Made by a program: the position numbers and the translations under genes
DNA from: Plesiocystis pacifica SIR-1
GTDB taxonomy: Bacteria; Myxococcota_A; Polyangia; Nannocystales; Nannocystaceae
DNA: 64,000 bases
Direction of reading: 5' to 3'
Assembly (NCBI RefSeq): GCF_000170895.1
Contig: NZ_ABCS01000022.1
Span: 1-64,000, forward strand
Shown here: one piece after another, positions 26,034 through 34,117 of the stretch
How the letters are laid out: each line of letters begins with the position of its first letter
How positions within the stretch are numbered: position 1 is the first letter of the stretch
The notes under the pieces: generated by a model
The model's input: only the letters and a program-made list of their open reading frames with translations
What the model was told of the DNA's origin: nothing
The model's database searches: none

Positions 26034-26291
26034 ATGACCGAAGCGAACACCATCGAAGCCGACATCCGCGAGTACATCATCTCGAACATCCTCGACAACC
26101 AGGACGACGGGAACTTGACGGCCGAGTCGCCGCTGCTCGAGTGGGGCATCCTCAACTCCCTGCAGATCCTCAGCCTGGTCGACTTCATGGAGACCAAGTA
26201 CTCCATCAAGATCGAGCCCACGGATCTCCGGCCTCAGAACATGGCGACCATCTCGTCGATCGCCGCCCTGGTGCGCACGCGCCAGGGTTGA
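26034..26291 (+). CDS. Acyl carrier protein
   Basis: An 85-residue carrier protein. GILNSLQILSLVDFME contains the phosphopantetheine-attachment Ser (Ser42) in an N-S-L motif instead of the D-S-L of fatty-acid ACPs. The divergent helix-2 sequence resembles the stand-alone carrier proteins of specialised pathways more than primary AcpP. It is 205 bp upstream of two flavin-dependent halogenase-like genes on the same strand, so it may present an acyl or aminoacyl substrate to them, as PltL does for PltA in pyoluteorin synthesis. No adenylation or acyltransferase gene is adjacent to load it. ATG 26034. Confidence 0.85.
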   Translation: MTEANTIEADIREYIISNILDNQDDGNLTAESPLLEWGILNSLQILSLVDFMETKYSIKIEPTDLRPQNMATISSIAALVRTRQG

Positions 26292-26496
26292 CAATTGCCC
26301 GGAGCCGGCGGCGCGAGACAATGCATTGGCTCGACGCCGTCGGCTAGCGATTCGGAGCAACAGTTGGCACGCCACGAGGCCAGGAGTACAGTCATTCCAG
26401 AGCGAGAGACCGGCCCCAGAGCGAGACAAGGATCGTCAACGTGTTAAGCTGCGCCTGCATCGGTCGCGGTGAGCCACGGCGAGGGAGACCCAAAAA

Positions 26497-28098
26497 GTGC
26501 GTACTTCGGACATCAAAGACAAATACGACGTGATCGTAATCGGTTCTGGCATCTCGGGATCGATGGCTGCGACGATCCTGGCCCACAAAGGCCATAGTGT
26601 CCTGATCATTGATGGCGCTGCCCATCCAAAGTTCGCCATCGGTGAGTCCACCGTTCCGCTGACCTCACAGACCTTCGAGCACCTCGCGGCGCAGACGGGC
26701 ATCCCCGAGCTGCTGACCCTCGCCCGCGGGCCCCAGGGCATCCGCGAGAAGATCGGCACCACCTGCGGCATCAAGCGCGCCTTTTGCTTCCTCTACCACC
26801 GCGAGGGCGAGGAGAACCGGCCCGAAGAGAACAACCTGTTCGGCAACGTGTGGCGCGACGAGAACCACCTCTACCGCCAGGACGTCGACACCTACATCTT
26901 CCGGGCCGCGCTGCGCTACGGCGCCGATGCCCTCGAGAACACCCGGGTGTCCTCGGTCGAGCTGGACGACGACGGGGTCACCGTGTCCACGGTCAAGGGC
27001 CAGCGCTTCCGCGCCCGCTACCTCATCGACGGCTCCGGCCCGCGCAGCCCCTTCATCAAGCAGCACGAGCTCGCCGAGCGCCCGACCTCGCTGCGCACCA
27101 ACACCCGCACCATCTTCACGCACATGACCGACGTGAAGAGCTACGACGACTGCGTCGACAACCCCTTCAGCCAGCCGTGGTCGACGGGCACCAACCACCA
27201 CGTGTTCGACGGCGGGTGGTTTTGGGTCATCGCCTTCGACAACTGGGAGGGCGCGACCAACAAGGTCGCCAGCGTCGGCCTGACCCTCGACGCCGACCGC
27301 TACCCGCCCCGGGACGACGTGAGCCCCGAGGAGGAGTTCGCGGAGTTCGTCGGGAAGTACCCGAGCATCGCCCGGCAGTTCGAGGACGCCCGGGCCGTGC
27401 GCCCGTGGATCCGCGCGCCCAAGATCCAGCACTCGAGCCGGCAGTGCGTGGGCGATCGCTACTGCCTGATGGCCCACTCCTACGGTTTCGTCGACCCGCT
27501 CTACTCGATCGGCCTGATCATGACGGTGACCGCGGTCTCGAAGCTGGTCGACCCGCTGTGCAAGGCCCTCGAGACCGACGAGTTCGCCCGCGAGGACTTC
27601 CTCGACGTCGAGAAGGCCATGGTCCGCCGGCTGCGCTACGCCGACATGCTGATCTACGGCTCGTACAAGTCGTGGTCCAACTACAACCTGTGGAACGCCT
27701 GGGTCCGGCTGTGGGCCATCGGCCTCCACGCCCTCGAGTCGATCTTCGCCAGCCACCTGATGATGGGCAAGTACTCCAAGTACGAGCTCGTCGAGGACTA
27801 CATCACCAGCGAGTACGAGCCCCAGGGCTACAAGGCGCTGATCGAGGCCGGCTACGCGAGCATCAGCGCCTACGCCGACGGCACCATCGACGCCGACGCG
27901 TGCGCCAAGCAGCTCTGGAAGCTGATCGAGGACTACGACTTCGAGGTCCGCCTGCGCCCCGAGCCCGAGTTCGACGGCGTCGAGTGGGCCATGCGCACGC
28001 CGGACGTGCACGACCTCTTCCTCGGGGTCCCCGAGAACCATGAGCGCTGGCGCAAGGAGCAGGTCGACCCCTGGATCCCCAGCGACACCCCGGCCTAG
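26497..28098 (+). CDS. FAD-dependent halogenase-like oxidoreductase (first of pair)
   Basis: A 533-residue flavoprotein. The Rossmann motif GSGISG is at 16-21, GESTVP near 48, WFWVIAF near 241 (compare W-x-W-x-I-P of flavin halogenases) and AHSYGFVDPLYSIG near 326 (compare GDAAGFIDPLFS). These place it in the tryptophan-halogenase-like/FAD-dependent oxidoreductase superfamily. The expected Pro of W-x-W-x-I-P is Ala here, and the GD of the second motif is AH, so halogenation is not certain; hydroxylation or dehydrogenation of a carrier-bound substrate is possible. GTG start at 26497 with GAGGGAG about 10 nt upstream. The second enzyme follows after 40 bp. Confidence 0.7.
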   Translation: MRTSDIKDKYDVIVIGSGISGSMAATILAHKGHSVLIIDGAAHPKFAIGESTVPLTSQTFEHLAAQTGIPELLTLARGPQGIREKIGTTCGIKRAFCFLYHREGEENRPEENNLFGNVWRDENHLYRQDVDTYIFRAALRYGADALENTRVSSVELDDDGVTVSTVKGQRFRARYLIDGSGPRSPFIKQHELAERPTSLRTNTRTIFTHMTDVKSYDDCVDNPFSQPWSTGTNHHVFDGGWFWVIAFDNWEGATNKVASVGLTLDADRYPPRDDVSPEEEFAEFVGKYPSIARQFEDARAVRPWIRAPKIQHSSRQCVGDRYCLMAHSYGFVDPLYSIGLIMTVTAVSKLVDPLCKALETDEFAREDFLDVEKAMVRRLRYADMLIYGSYKSWSNYNLWNAWVRLWAIGLHALESIFASHLMMGKYSKYELVEDYITSEYEPQGYKALIEAGYASISAYADGTIDADACAKQLWKLIEDYDFEVRLRPEPEFDGVEWAMRTPDVHDLFLGVPENHERWRKEQVDPWIPSDTPA

Positions 28099-28138
28099 GG
28101 CAGCCTGGCCCCCCCAACAACGACGAGTGAACGGACAG

Positions 28139-29446
28139 ATGCAGATTCCCAGCGCGTGTGACGTGGTCATCATCGGCGGAGGCCCAGCGGGCACCAGCGC
28201 CGCCACTCAGCTGGCCAAGAAGGGCTACGACGTGGTCCTGTTCGAGAAGGCCAAGCACCCCCGCGAGCACGTCGGCGAGAGCCTGATCCCTCACTTTTGG
28301 CGCTACACCGACGAGCTCGGCGTCAGCGAGAAGATCCTCGCCGAGGGCTTCCAGGAGAAGACCGGCGGGACCGTGGTCTGGAACGGCCGCATCCAGCAGG
28401 TCTCCTTCTCCGACTTCGCCTACGACCGCCGGGCCCTGCACGTCGAGCGCGCTCGCTTCGACCACATCCTGTTCCAGCACTGCCAGGAGAACGGGGCCAA
28501 GACCTTCGAGCGGGTCATGGTCAAGTCCGTGCGCTTCGCCGAGGAGGCGGGCGGGAAGCAGACCGTGGTCTGGCGAGACATCGACGCCGCCACCGACGGC
28601 GAGATCGAGTGCGAGTTCGTCGTCGACGCGAGCGGCCAGGCCTCGGTGCTCGGGCGCCAGCTCGACATCTGGGAGATCGACGAGGACTTCCGCTTCGTCA
28701 GCCTGTGGGGCTACTTCAAGGGGGCCAAGTACGTCGCCCTCGACGGCAAGGCCCACCCCTTCGAGAAGTCCCGGGAGATCAAGCCCACGACCTTCGTGAC
28801 CGCGCTCAAGGACGGCGACGGGGCGTGGAGCTGGCTGTGGCACATCACCATGCGCGAGAACACCAGCGTCGGCCTGGTCATCTCGCGCGAGGAGCTCGCC
28901 CGCGCCAAGGCCAACTACGAGTCCCTCGAGGCCTACTACCGCGAGACCTGCTCGACCACGCCGATCATCAACCAGCTGCTCGAGGACGCCACCTACGAGG
29001 GCGAGTTCTCGGCCATCCGCGACTTCTCTTACCGCGTCAAGCAGGCCGCCGGCCCCGGCTACCTGATGATCGGCGACGCCGCGACCTTCATCGACCCGGT
29101 GTTCTCCCAGGGCATCGTGCTCGCCTTCTACACGGCCAACCTGGCCTCGTGGGCCATCGACCGCGCGATGAAGCGGCCCGAGGACACCGAGCGGACCATG
29201 GCCATGTACTCGCACCAGCTGCTGATGCGCGCGGACATGGCCCGGTCCATGGCCCTGCCCAGCTACATGCCACCGGAGGTCAGCGAGGCCGGGCGCACGG
29301 CCGTGGGCTTCGAGTCCAAGCAAGAGCAGAAGCTGATGCGCGTCGCGGCGGGCCTGACCAACCGCTCGCAGAACTTCCACACCCTCGTGGGTGGCCAGGA
29401 AGACGAAGAGGACACGATCAAAATTCTGGAATCCATCGAATTTTGA
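28139..29446 (+). CDS. FAD-dependent halogenase-like oxidoreductase (second of pair)
   Basis: A 435-residue flavoprotein with GGGPAG (12-17), GESLIP near 47, WSWLWHI near 231 and GDAATFIDPVFSQG near 312. The last motif and the GES-L-x-P motif match flavin-dependent halogenases of the PltA/CmlS type, which act on carrier-bound substrates, and also geranylgeranyl-reductase-like enzymes. It is closer to the canonical halogenase pattern than its upstream partner. It lies 40 bp downstream of that gene and probably in the same operon as the ACP. The last eight codons and the stop codon form the left arm of a very stable hairpin. ATG 28139. Confidence 0.75.
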   Translation: MQIPSACDVVIIGGGPAGTSAATQLAKKGYDVVLFEKAKHPREHVGESLIPHFWRYTDELGVSEKILAEGFQEKTGGTVVWNGRIQQVSFSDFAYDRRALHVERARFDHILFQHCQENGAKTFERVMVKSVRFAEEAGGKQTVVWRDIDAATDGEIECEFVVDASGQASVLGRQLDIWEIDEDFRFVSLWGYFKGAKYVALDGKAHPFEKSREIKPTTFVTALKDGDGAWSWLWHITMRENTSVGLVISREELARAKANYESLEAYYRETCSTTPIINQLLEDATYEGEFSAIRDFSYRVKQAAGPGYLMIGDAATFIDPVFSQGIVLAFYTANLASWAIDRAMKRPEDTERTMAMYSHQLLMRADMARSMALPSYMPPEVSEAGRTAVGFESKQEQKLMRVAAGLTNRSQNFHTLVGGQEDEEDTIKILESIEF

Positions 29447-29480
29447 GCGCCAAGAGGCGCTCAAAATTCGATGGACTCCA
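29427..29480 (+). terminator. Long hairpin overlapping the halogenase-like stop codon
   Basis: Arms 29427-29451 and 29456-29480 pair over 25 positions with one mismatch; the inner 20 bp are perfect and the loop is AAGA. The left arm includes the final codons and the TGA (29444-29446) of the preceding gene. There is no T-run after it, so it may stop transcription weakly, protect the 3' end, or be a small inserted palindrome. Confidence 0.6.
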
Positions 29481-29530
29481 CTATTTGGCCCTCGCTCGCC
29501 CGCGAGGCTCGGGGTGTTTTTGGGGCCTCG

Positions 29531-29592
29531 GTTGGAGAGGGCCGAGGCCGAGAGGCCTCGGGTTGGAGAAGGCCGAGGCCGAAGGGCCTCAG
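29531..29592. repeat. 31-bp tandem duplication
   Basis: Two adjacent 31-nt units (29531-29561 and 29562-29592) starting GTTGGAGA and built around GGCCGAGGCCGA; they differ at 4 positions. Each can fold because GAGGCC faces GGCCTC. They lie in the 343-bp non-coding gap before the beta-barrel gene; the rest of the gap shows nothing further that I recognise. Confidence 0.6.
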
Positions 29593-29789
29593 TCGCACAG
29601 GAGCAGGGAAGCCACCTCAACGCGGGAGTGAGGCAGGGCTTTCAGCGCGCCTCTTTGGGACGTGAGCCCTCCCCCACGCGAGCCACGCGGATCCTTCCAC
29701 AGCGGCCAATTTGGCCCAGTTTGGTTGCTATCGGCGTTTCTGGGCGTGTTGACGGTGCCCGGGGGGGCCGCTATCGTGCCCCGCCTTTC

Positions 29790-31799
29790 ATGCCCACCTC
29801 TCGGCGACTCATGAGCCTTGCTGCCGCCGCCCTCGTCTGGGGGCTGCCCGCGACGGTACTCGCAAACCAGCCGCCCCCCGGTGTGGGCGGCATGCCAGGT
29901 GCCGGGCCGGCGGGCCCCGGCGCGCCTGCTGGCCCGAGCGATGACAAGGACGGCCCCGCCGAGGCCGCGCCCAAGGACAAGGGCGCCCTCGCGCCCGTGG
30001 TCCCGGTCCCGGCCCAGCCCGAGGGGCGCCGCCGGGCTCAGCTCTTCGAGCTGCACGGCTACTTCCGGACCCGGGCCGACTACTTCCACCGCCTGGACCT
30101 CAACATCACCCCCGAGGGCCTGCAGCAAGACACCAACAAGTTCTTCCTGCCCCCGGCCGAGACCCCCGAGCCTGACCTGAGCTCGACCGAGCCCGGCGCG
30201 ACCCTGCCCAACGACGCCAACTGCACCAACCAGCTGCTGGCCAACGGCGTGTCGGCCCAGCGCATCGGCAACCGCTGCGCCCGGCGCCGGGGCACGGGCG
30301 GGGCCAACCTGCGCCTGCGCCTCGAGCCGACCATCCACGTGACCGACACGGTCAAGGTCCACGCCCAGGTCGACATGCTCGACAACCTGGTGCTCGGCAG
30401 CACCCCCGACGCCTACTACGGCGCGAACCCGTGGGCGCCCATCGACCTGTTCACCCGGACCCAGCTCCCGCCGGTCCAGGGCACGGACTCGCTCAACGAC
30501 TCGATCGTCGTCAAGCGGGCCTGGGGCGAGGTCCGCTTCGGCTTCGGCCTCACCCTCGAGGTCGGCCGCATGCCCAACCACTGGGGCATGGGCCTGGTCT
30601 ACAACGACGGCAACGGCTACGACCGCGGCGAGGTGGCCGACATCACCCGCATGGTCGACACGGACTACGGCGACTCCGTCGACTCCGTGCGCGCCTCCTT
30701 CGACTTCGGCGCGGACAAGCGCAACGCCATCCAGGTCGGCCTGAGCTACGACTGGGCCGCGAGCGGCCCGACCACCGCGCAGCTGTTCGGGCCGCAGTGG
30801 GAGTCGGGCAACCTCGTCGCCCAGACCTTCTCGGCCGAGAAGTACGACAACGTCCACCAGGTCAGCGCGTGGATCGCCCGCCGCGACGACCCCAGCATGC
30901 TCCGCCGCAAGCTCAGCGCCGGCGTGCCCGTGGTCAACTACGGCCTCAAGAGCTGGCTGCGCTGGCAGACCCTCGACGCCGCCCTCGGCTACACCCCCGG
31001 CCAGCTCGGCCAGTTCGACCAGGACACCAGCTACTCCGCGGCCCTGGTCCACCGCCGGGCCTGGACCGTGACCCCCGACCTGTGGCTGCGCATCAACTGG
31101 CGGACGCTGCGGATCGAGATGGAGGGGGCCATGGTCGCCGGCCGCTTCCGCCACGCCGAGCAGGAAGACACCGCGCCCGCCGACCTCGACGACGCGCTGG
31201 CCACGGCGACGGGCGTCGACGACACCCGCATCCTCCAGTTCGGCTACGCCCTCGAGTTCAAGTACGGGCTGTTCGACGACCGCTTCCACATCGGCCTCGA
31301 CCACGGCATCGCCTCGGGCGACAGCACCCCGCCCAACGCGACCAACTACGCCGACGCCTTCCCGGGCACCAACGACGGGCTCGGCGGCGGCTCCAGCCTG
31401 ACCGCGTTCCGCTTCAACCCGGCCTACGTCCAGGACATGCTGCTGTTCAAGGAGCTGCTCGGGACCGTGTCCAACGCCGGCTACGTCAAGCCCTGGGCCG
31501 CGTTCTACTTCTTCCAGAAAAACTTCAGCGCCCGCCTCGACATCGAGTTCGCCGGCGCCATGAACAACGCCGGGACGCTCGCGGGCAACAAGTCGCTGTG
31601 GGGCCTCGAGCTCGCCGGCGCGCTGCGCTACCACGACAACGACGACCCGATCTTCGTCCAGGTCCAGTACGGCGCGATGTTCCCCTTCGGGGCCTTCGAG
31701 CCCGAGGTGACGCTGGAGACGGTCAACGGGCCGTCGGTGCAGATTCTGGACGCGAAGGCGGCCCAGACCGTCCAGGGCCAAATCGGCATCCGGTTTTAG
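29790..31799 (+). CDS. Predicted outer-membrane beta-barrel (TIGR04551-like)
   Basis: A 669-residue exported protein. Residues 1-26 form a Sec signal (ending VLANQ), followed by a Gly/Pro/Ala-rich linker to about 75. The remainder is rich in aromatic alternating strands, with ELHGYFRTRADYFHRLDL, LRLRLEPTIHVTDTVKVHAQVDMLDN, and GLTLEVGRMPNHWGMGL, ending in IGIRF with a C-terminal Phe, all typical of large outer-membrane barrels. The general pattern recalls the myxobacterial TIGR04551 family and alginate-export-like porins; I assign the name only tentatively. Ligand unknown. ATG 29790 is used because it gives the signal peptide. A 3' repeat element begins 2 bp after its stop codon. Confidence 0.6.
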   Translation: MPTSRRLMSLAAAALVWGLPATVLANQPPPGVGGMPGAGPAGPGAPAGPSDDKDGPAEAAPKDKGALAPVVPVPAQPEGRRRAQLFELHGYFRTRADYFHRLDLNITPEGLQQDTNKFFLPPAETPEPDLSSTEPGATLPNDANCTNQLLANGVSAQRIGNRCARRRGTGGANLRLRLEPTIHVTDTVKVHAQVDMLDNLVLGSTPDAYYGANPWAPIDLFTRTQLPPVQGTDSLNDSIVVKRAWGEVRFGFGLTLEVGRMPNHWGMGLVYNDGNGYDRGEVADITRMVDTDYGDSVDSVRASFDFGADKRNAIQVGLSYDWAASGPTTAQLFGPQWESGNLVAQTFSAEKYDNVHQVSAWIARRDDPSMLRRKLSAGVPVVNYGLKSWLRWQTLDAALGYTPGQLGQFDQDTSYSAALVHRRAWTVTPDLWLRINWRTLRIEMEGAMVAGRFRHAEQEDTAPADLDDALATATGVDDTRILQFGYALEFKYGLFDDRFHIGLDHGIASGDSTPPNATNYADAFPGTNDGLGGGSSLTAFRFNPAYVQDMLLFKELLGTVSNAGYVKPWAAFYFFQKNFSARLDIEFAGAMNNAGTLAGNKSLWGLELAGALRYHDNDDPIFVQVQYGAMFPFGAFEPEVTLETVNGPSVQILDAKAAQTVQGQIGIRF

Positions 31800-31801
31800 C
31801 C

Positions 31802-31922
31802 TTACCCCCGCAGGCGCTCCTGCACCGGGGACGCTTCGTCGCTGTCCGCTCCTCCGCTTGGGCCGGTGGGCAATGGGGTTCGTGCCTTCTAGTCCGCCTG
31901 TGGTCGCCCCCCGAGGGGGGCG
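31802..31922 (+). repeat. 3' repeat element, copy A
   Basis: About 121 bp that recur in inverted orientation at 42062-42182. Shared blocks in order: TTRCCCCCRCAG, ACCGGGGACGCTTCGTCGCT, CCGCTCCTCC, GGTGGGCAATG, GTTCGTGCCTT and GTGGTCGCCCCC, ending in a perfect GC hairpin (31905-31912 with 31915-31922). It begins 2 bp after the stop codon of the beta-barrel gene and points in the direction of that gene. Confidence 0.7.
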
Positions 31923-31959
31923 TCGTCTGGCGGGGGTGACGATCGTCTTCGTGCTTGCC

Positions 31960-32019
31960 GAGGTCTCGACTTCGTCCCGCGTACGCCGAGGTCTCGTCTT
32001 CGTGCCCGGCGAGGTCTCG
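31960..32019. repeat. Three degenerate short direct repeats
   Basis: GAGGTCTCG occurs at 31960, 31988 and 32011, each preceded by a similar CTTCGT...CG stretch, giving irregular units of 23-28 bp. They lie between repeat element A and the 3' end of the P450 gene. Their role is unknown. Confidence 0.4.
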
Positions 32020-32038
32020 CCCTCCTGCCCGCCCGTGG

Positions 32039-33373
32039 TCACCGAGTCGGAGATCGGGCGAAGCGGCAGACCGTGTCGGCGGCGCGGGGGCGGACCATCG
32101 GCAGGTAGGTCTCGCGCGGGAAGCCGTCCATCTGCGGGCGAACGCCAGCGGCTTCGAGTTGGCGAACGAGGGCGACGATGAACTGCACGCCCTCGACGAG
32201 GGCCATGTTGTAGCCGAGGCAAAAGTGCGATCCACCACCGAAGGCGCTGAGCTCGACGGGCGTCAACTTGCGCTGGTCTCGAATCCAGCGATCGGGATCG
32301 AAGCGCTCGGGGTCTGCGAAGGCCTCGCCGTCTCGAGCGAACAGCCACAGCGGCACGCCGAGCACGACGTCTGCAGGGATCGCGTAGCCCGCGGCCGTCG
32401 TCGGTGCGAGGGTCGTACGGGTGACGAAGGAGATGGGCGGGTGCAGGCGCAGGCACTCGCGGAACAAGGCCTCGGCGAGGGGGTAGGCGCGCAGCGCTTT
32501 GGGCGTGAGCGGCAGGCCTTCGCTCGCGCGAGCCTCGTCGAGCAGGCGTCGGTGGAGCGCGGGGTGCTCGACGAGGTAGGCGACCATCCAGGCCATGATC
32601 GAGGCCGTGGTCTCGTGCCCGGCGAGGACCAGCAAGCGGAGGTTGTCGAACAGCTCGGTCGTGTCGAGCCCGGCCCCGTCCTCATCGCGCCCCCGGACGA
32701 GCTCGGCGATCAAGCCCGTCGACTCGGAGTCTCGGCGGGCCGCGTCGATGTGCTGGGCGAGGCGCTCGTCGACCCACGCCCGGGCCTTCATCGCGCGGCG
32801 GTAGGGCATGCCAGGGATGTTCCACTCCGGGGTCAGGACCCCGCGGACCATGATGGCGTAGCGCGACACCCACTCGTCGAGCTCGTCCCCGGGCACACCC
32901 AGGACACGAAATAGGACCTCGAGGCTCAGGGCCTGGGTCTCGTCGAGTACGCGCACCTGACCCCGCTCGATCATCGCCGGGATCCGCCGACCCACGACCT
33001 CGGCGATGACCGCGCTGACGCCGGTCATCGACAGGCCCTTGGGGGTGAAGGGCGCGCTCGAGGACGCCCGCCGTCGGCGATGATCGGCCCCGTCGGAGCT
33101 GAGCATCGAGGTGTGCCCGATGATGATCGCGCCGAGCTCCGCGCTCCCGACCGAGCTCAGCTCACGGTCGAGCAGCAAGGCGTGGGCCTCGGGACGAGGC
33201 CACAGGTAGATGTCGGATCCAAAGGGCATGCGCAGACGTACGAGCGGCTCGCCGCCCCCCGCGACCTCGCGCAGCAGCTTCGGCCAGGCGCGGGACATCG
33301 CGACGAGGTGGCCGACGCCAGGCAATCGCCCGGGGGCGTCGGGGATGTCTGAGAGCACGCGCAGGCTGTCCAT
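32039..33373 (-). CDS. Cytochrome P450
   Basis: A 444-residue soluble P450. The oxygen-binding I-helix motif AGHETT is near residue 251, the K-helix ExxR as ECLR near 303, the PERF-type segment DPERFDPDRW, and the heme-ligand loop FGGGSHFCLG with the Cys near 383. Length and lack of a membrane anchor fit bacterial class I enzymes that need a separate ferredoxin and reductase; none is adjacent. The substrate cannot be read from sequence; TTLAP/GYAIPADV before the PERF region is the common pattern for lipid- or terpene-oxidising P450s. ATG 33373 is chosen over a GTG-type extension to 33409. Confidence 0.92.
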   Translation of the reverse strand: MDSLRVLSDIPDAPGRLPGVGHLVAMSRAWPKLLREVAGGGEPLVRLRMPFGSDIYLWPRPEAHALLLDRELSSVGSAELGAIIIGHTSMLSSDGADHRRRRASSSAPFTPKGLSMTGVSAVIAEVVGRRIPAMIERGQVRVLDETQALSLEVLFRVLGVPGDELDEWVSRYAIMVRGVLTPEWNIPGMPYRRAMKARAWVDERLAQHIDAARRDSESTGLIAELVRGRDEDGAGLDTTELFDNLRLLVLAGHETTASIMAWMVAYLVEHPALHRRLLDEARASEGLPLTPKALRAYPLAEALFRECLRLHPPISFVTRTTLAPTTAAGYAIPADVVLGVPLWLFARDGEAFADPERFDPDRWIRDQRKLTPVELSAFGGGSHFCLGYNMALVEGVQFIVALVRQLEAAGVRPQMDGFPRETYLPMVRPRAADTVCRFARSPTR

Positions 33374-33464
33374 CGGCGTGGATCCTAGGAGGCCCGGCCG
33401 CTCGTCCACAACCCCGCTGCCATCGCCCGTGGATCGGGGCTCGAGCTCGCGCGTACTCGAAGTC

Positions 33465-33938
33465 GTGCGGCGTCTCGGTCTGGCTCTCGCTCCGCTCCTG
33501 ATTTGCGTGGGCTCGGGGTGCGCCCCGCTCGAACTCTCGGCGGTCCCAGGCTACGCGGCGCCGCGAGAGGTTCGGCAAGCCGCGAGGCAGTGCGAGCGGC
33601 GGCCCGGGCGGTGCCTGAGCCGAGCGGACGGCTACCGCGAAGGTGGGGACTACGAGGCCGCGGCCTTTGTCTACCTGCACGCGTGCTTGGCCAACCCCGC
33701 GATGAGCTGCTGGCGGGTCGGGTGGAAGCATTTCATCGGCGACGGAGCCGTCCACGACATCGCCTTTGGCCTCTACTACCTCGGGCTCGCCTGCGAGGGA
33801 GGGAACCCGAGCGCGTGCACGGCCCTGGGCTTGTGGTGGGAGGGGGACCCGAACGAGGACTGGCGCGGGTGGCTCGAGGCTGGGTGCGCGGGACACATCG
33901 AGCTGGCCTGCGAGGCGCTCGAGGGTGCGGGCGACTGA
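33465..33938 (+). CDS. Lipoprotein with Sel1-like helical repeats
   Basis: A 157-residue lipoprotein. VRRLGLALAPLLICVGSGC is a signal with lipobox. The mature part contains Cys-rich helical repeats: GGDYEAAAFVYLHACLANPAMSCWRVG, IAFGLYYLGLACEGGNPSACTALGLWWE and AGCAGHIELACEAL, similar to Sel1-like repeats with paired Cys, which usually mediate protein contacts. The GTG at 33465 is chosen because it starts exactly at the signal; a GTG at 33429 is an alternative. It diverges from the P450 gene. Confidence 0.55.
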   Translation: MRRLGLALAPLLICVGSGCAPLELSAVPGYAAPREVRQAARQCERRPGRCLSRADGYREGGDYEAAAFVYLHACLANPAMSCWRVGWKHFIGDGAVHDIAFGLYYLGLACEGGNPSACTALGLWWEGDPNEDWRGWLEAGCAGHIELACEALEGAGD

Positions 33939-34117
33939 GGGGCTAGCTTCGCTCGAGCTTCGCGCGCGCGTCCGCGAGGTGCGGGTAGAGCTCGAGCTGG
34001 GTCCCGGAGATGATGATCCACGGCCCGTCGGGGCGCGCCAGCGAAGACCTCGCGCCCGGGCGTGTCCCGGATGGGCTGACAAGCTCGGGGGCGCATGGGC
34101 GGTGCTAGCATTCGAGG

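Noticed and set aside
26289..26330. TTGACA at 26289 and palindrome CAATGCATTG at 26320 as a promoter for the halogenase-like genes
   Set aside because: No -10-like sequence occurs at a suitable distance from TTGACA, which overlaps the ACP stop codon. The three genes may be one operon.
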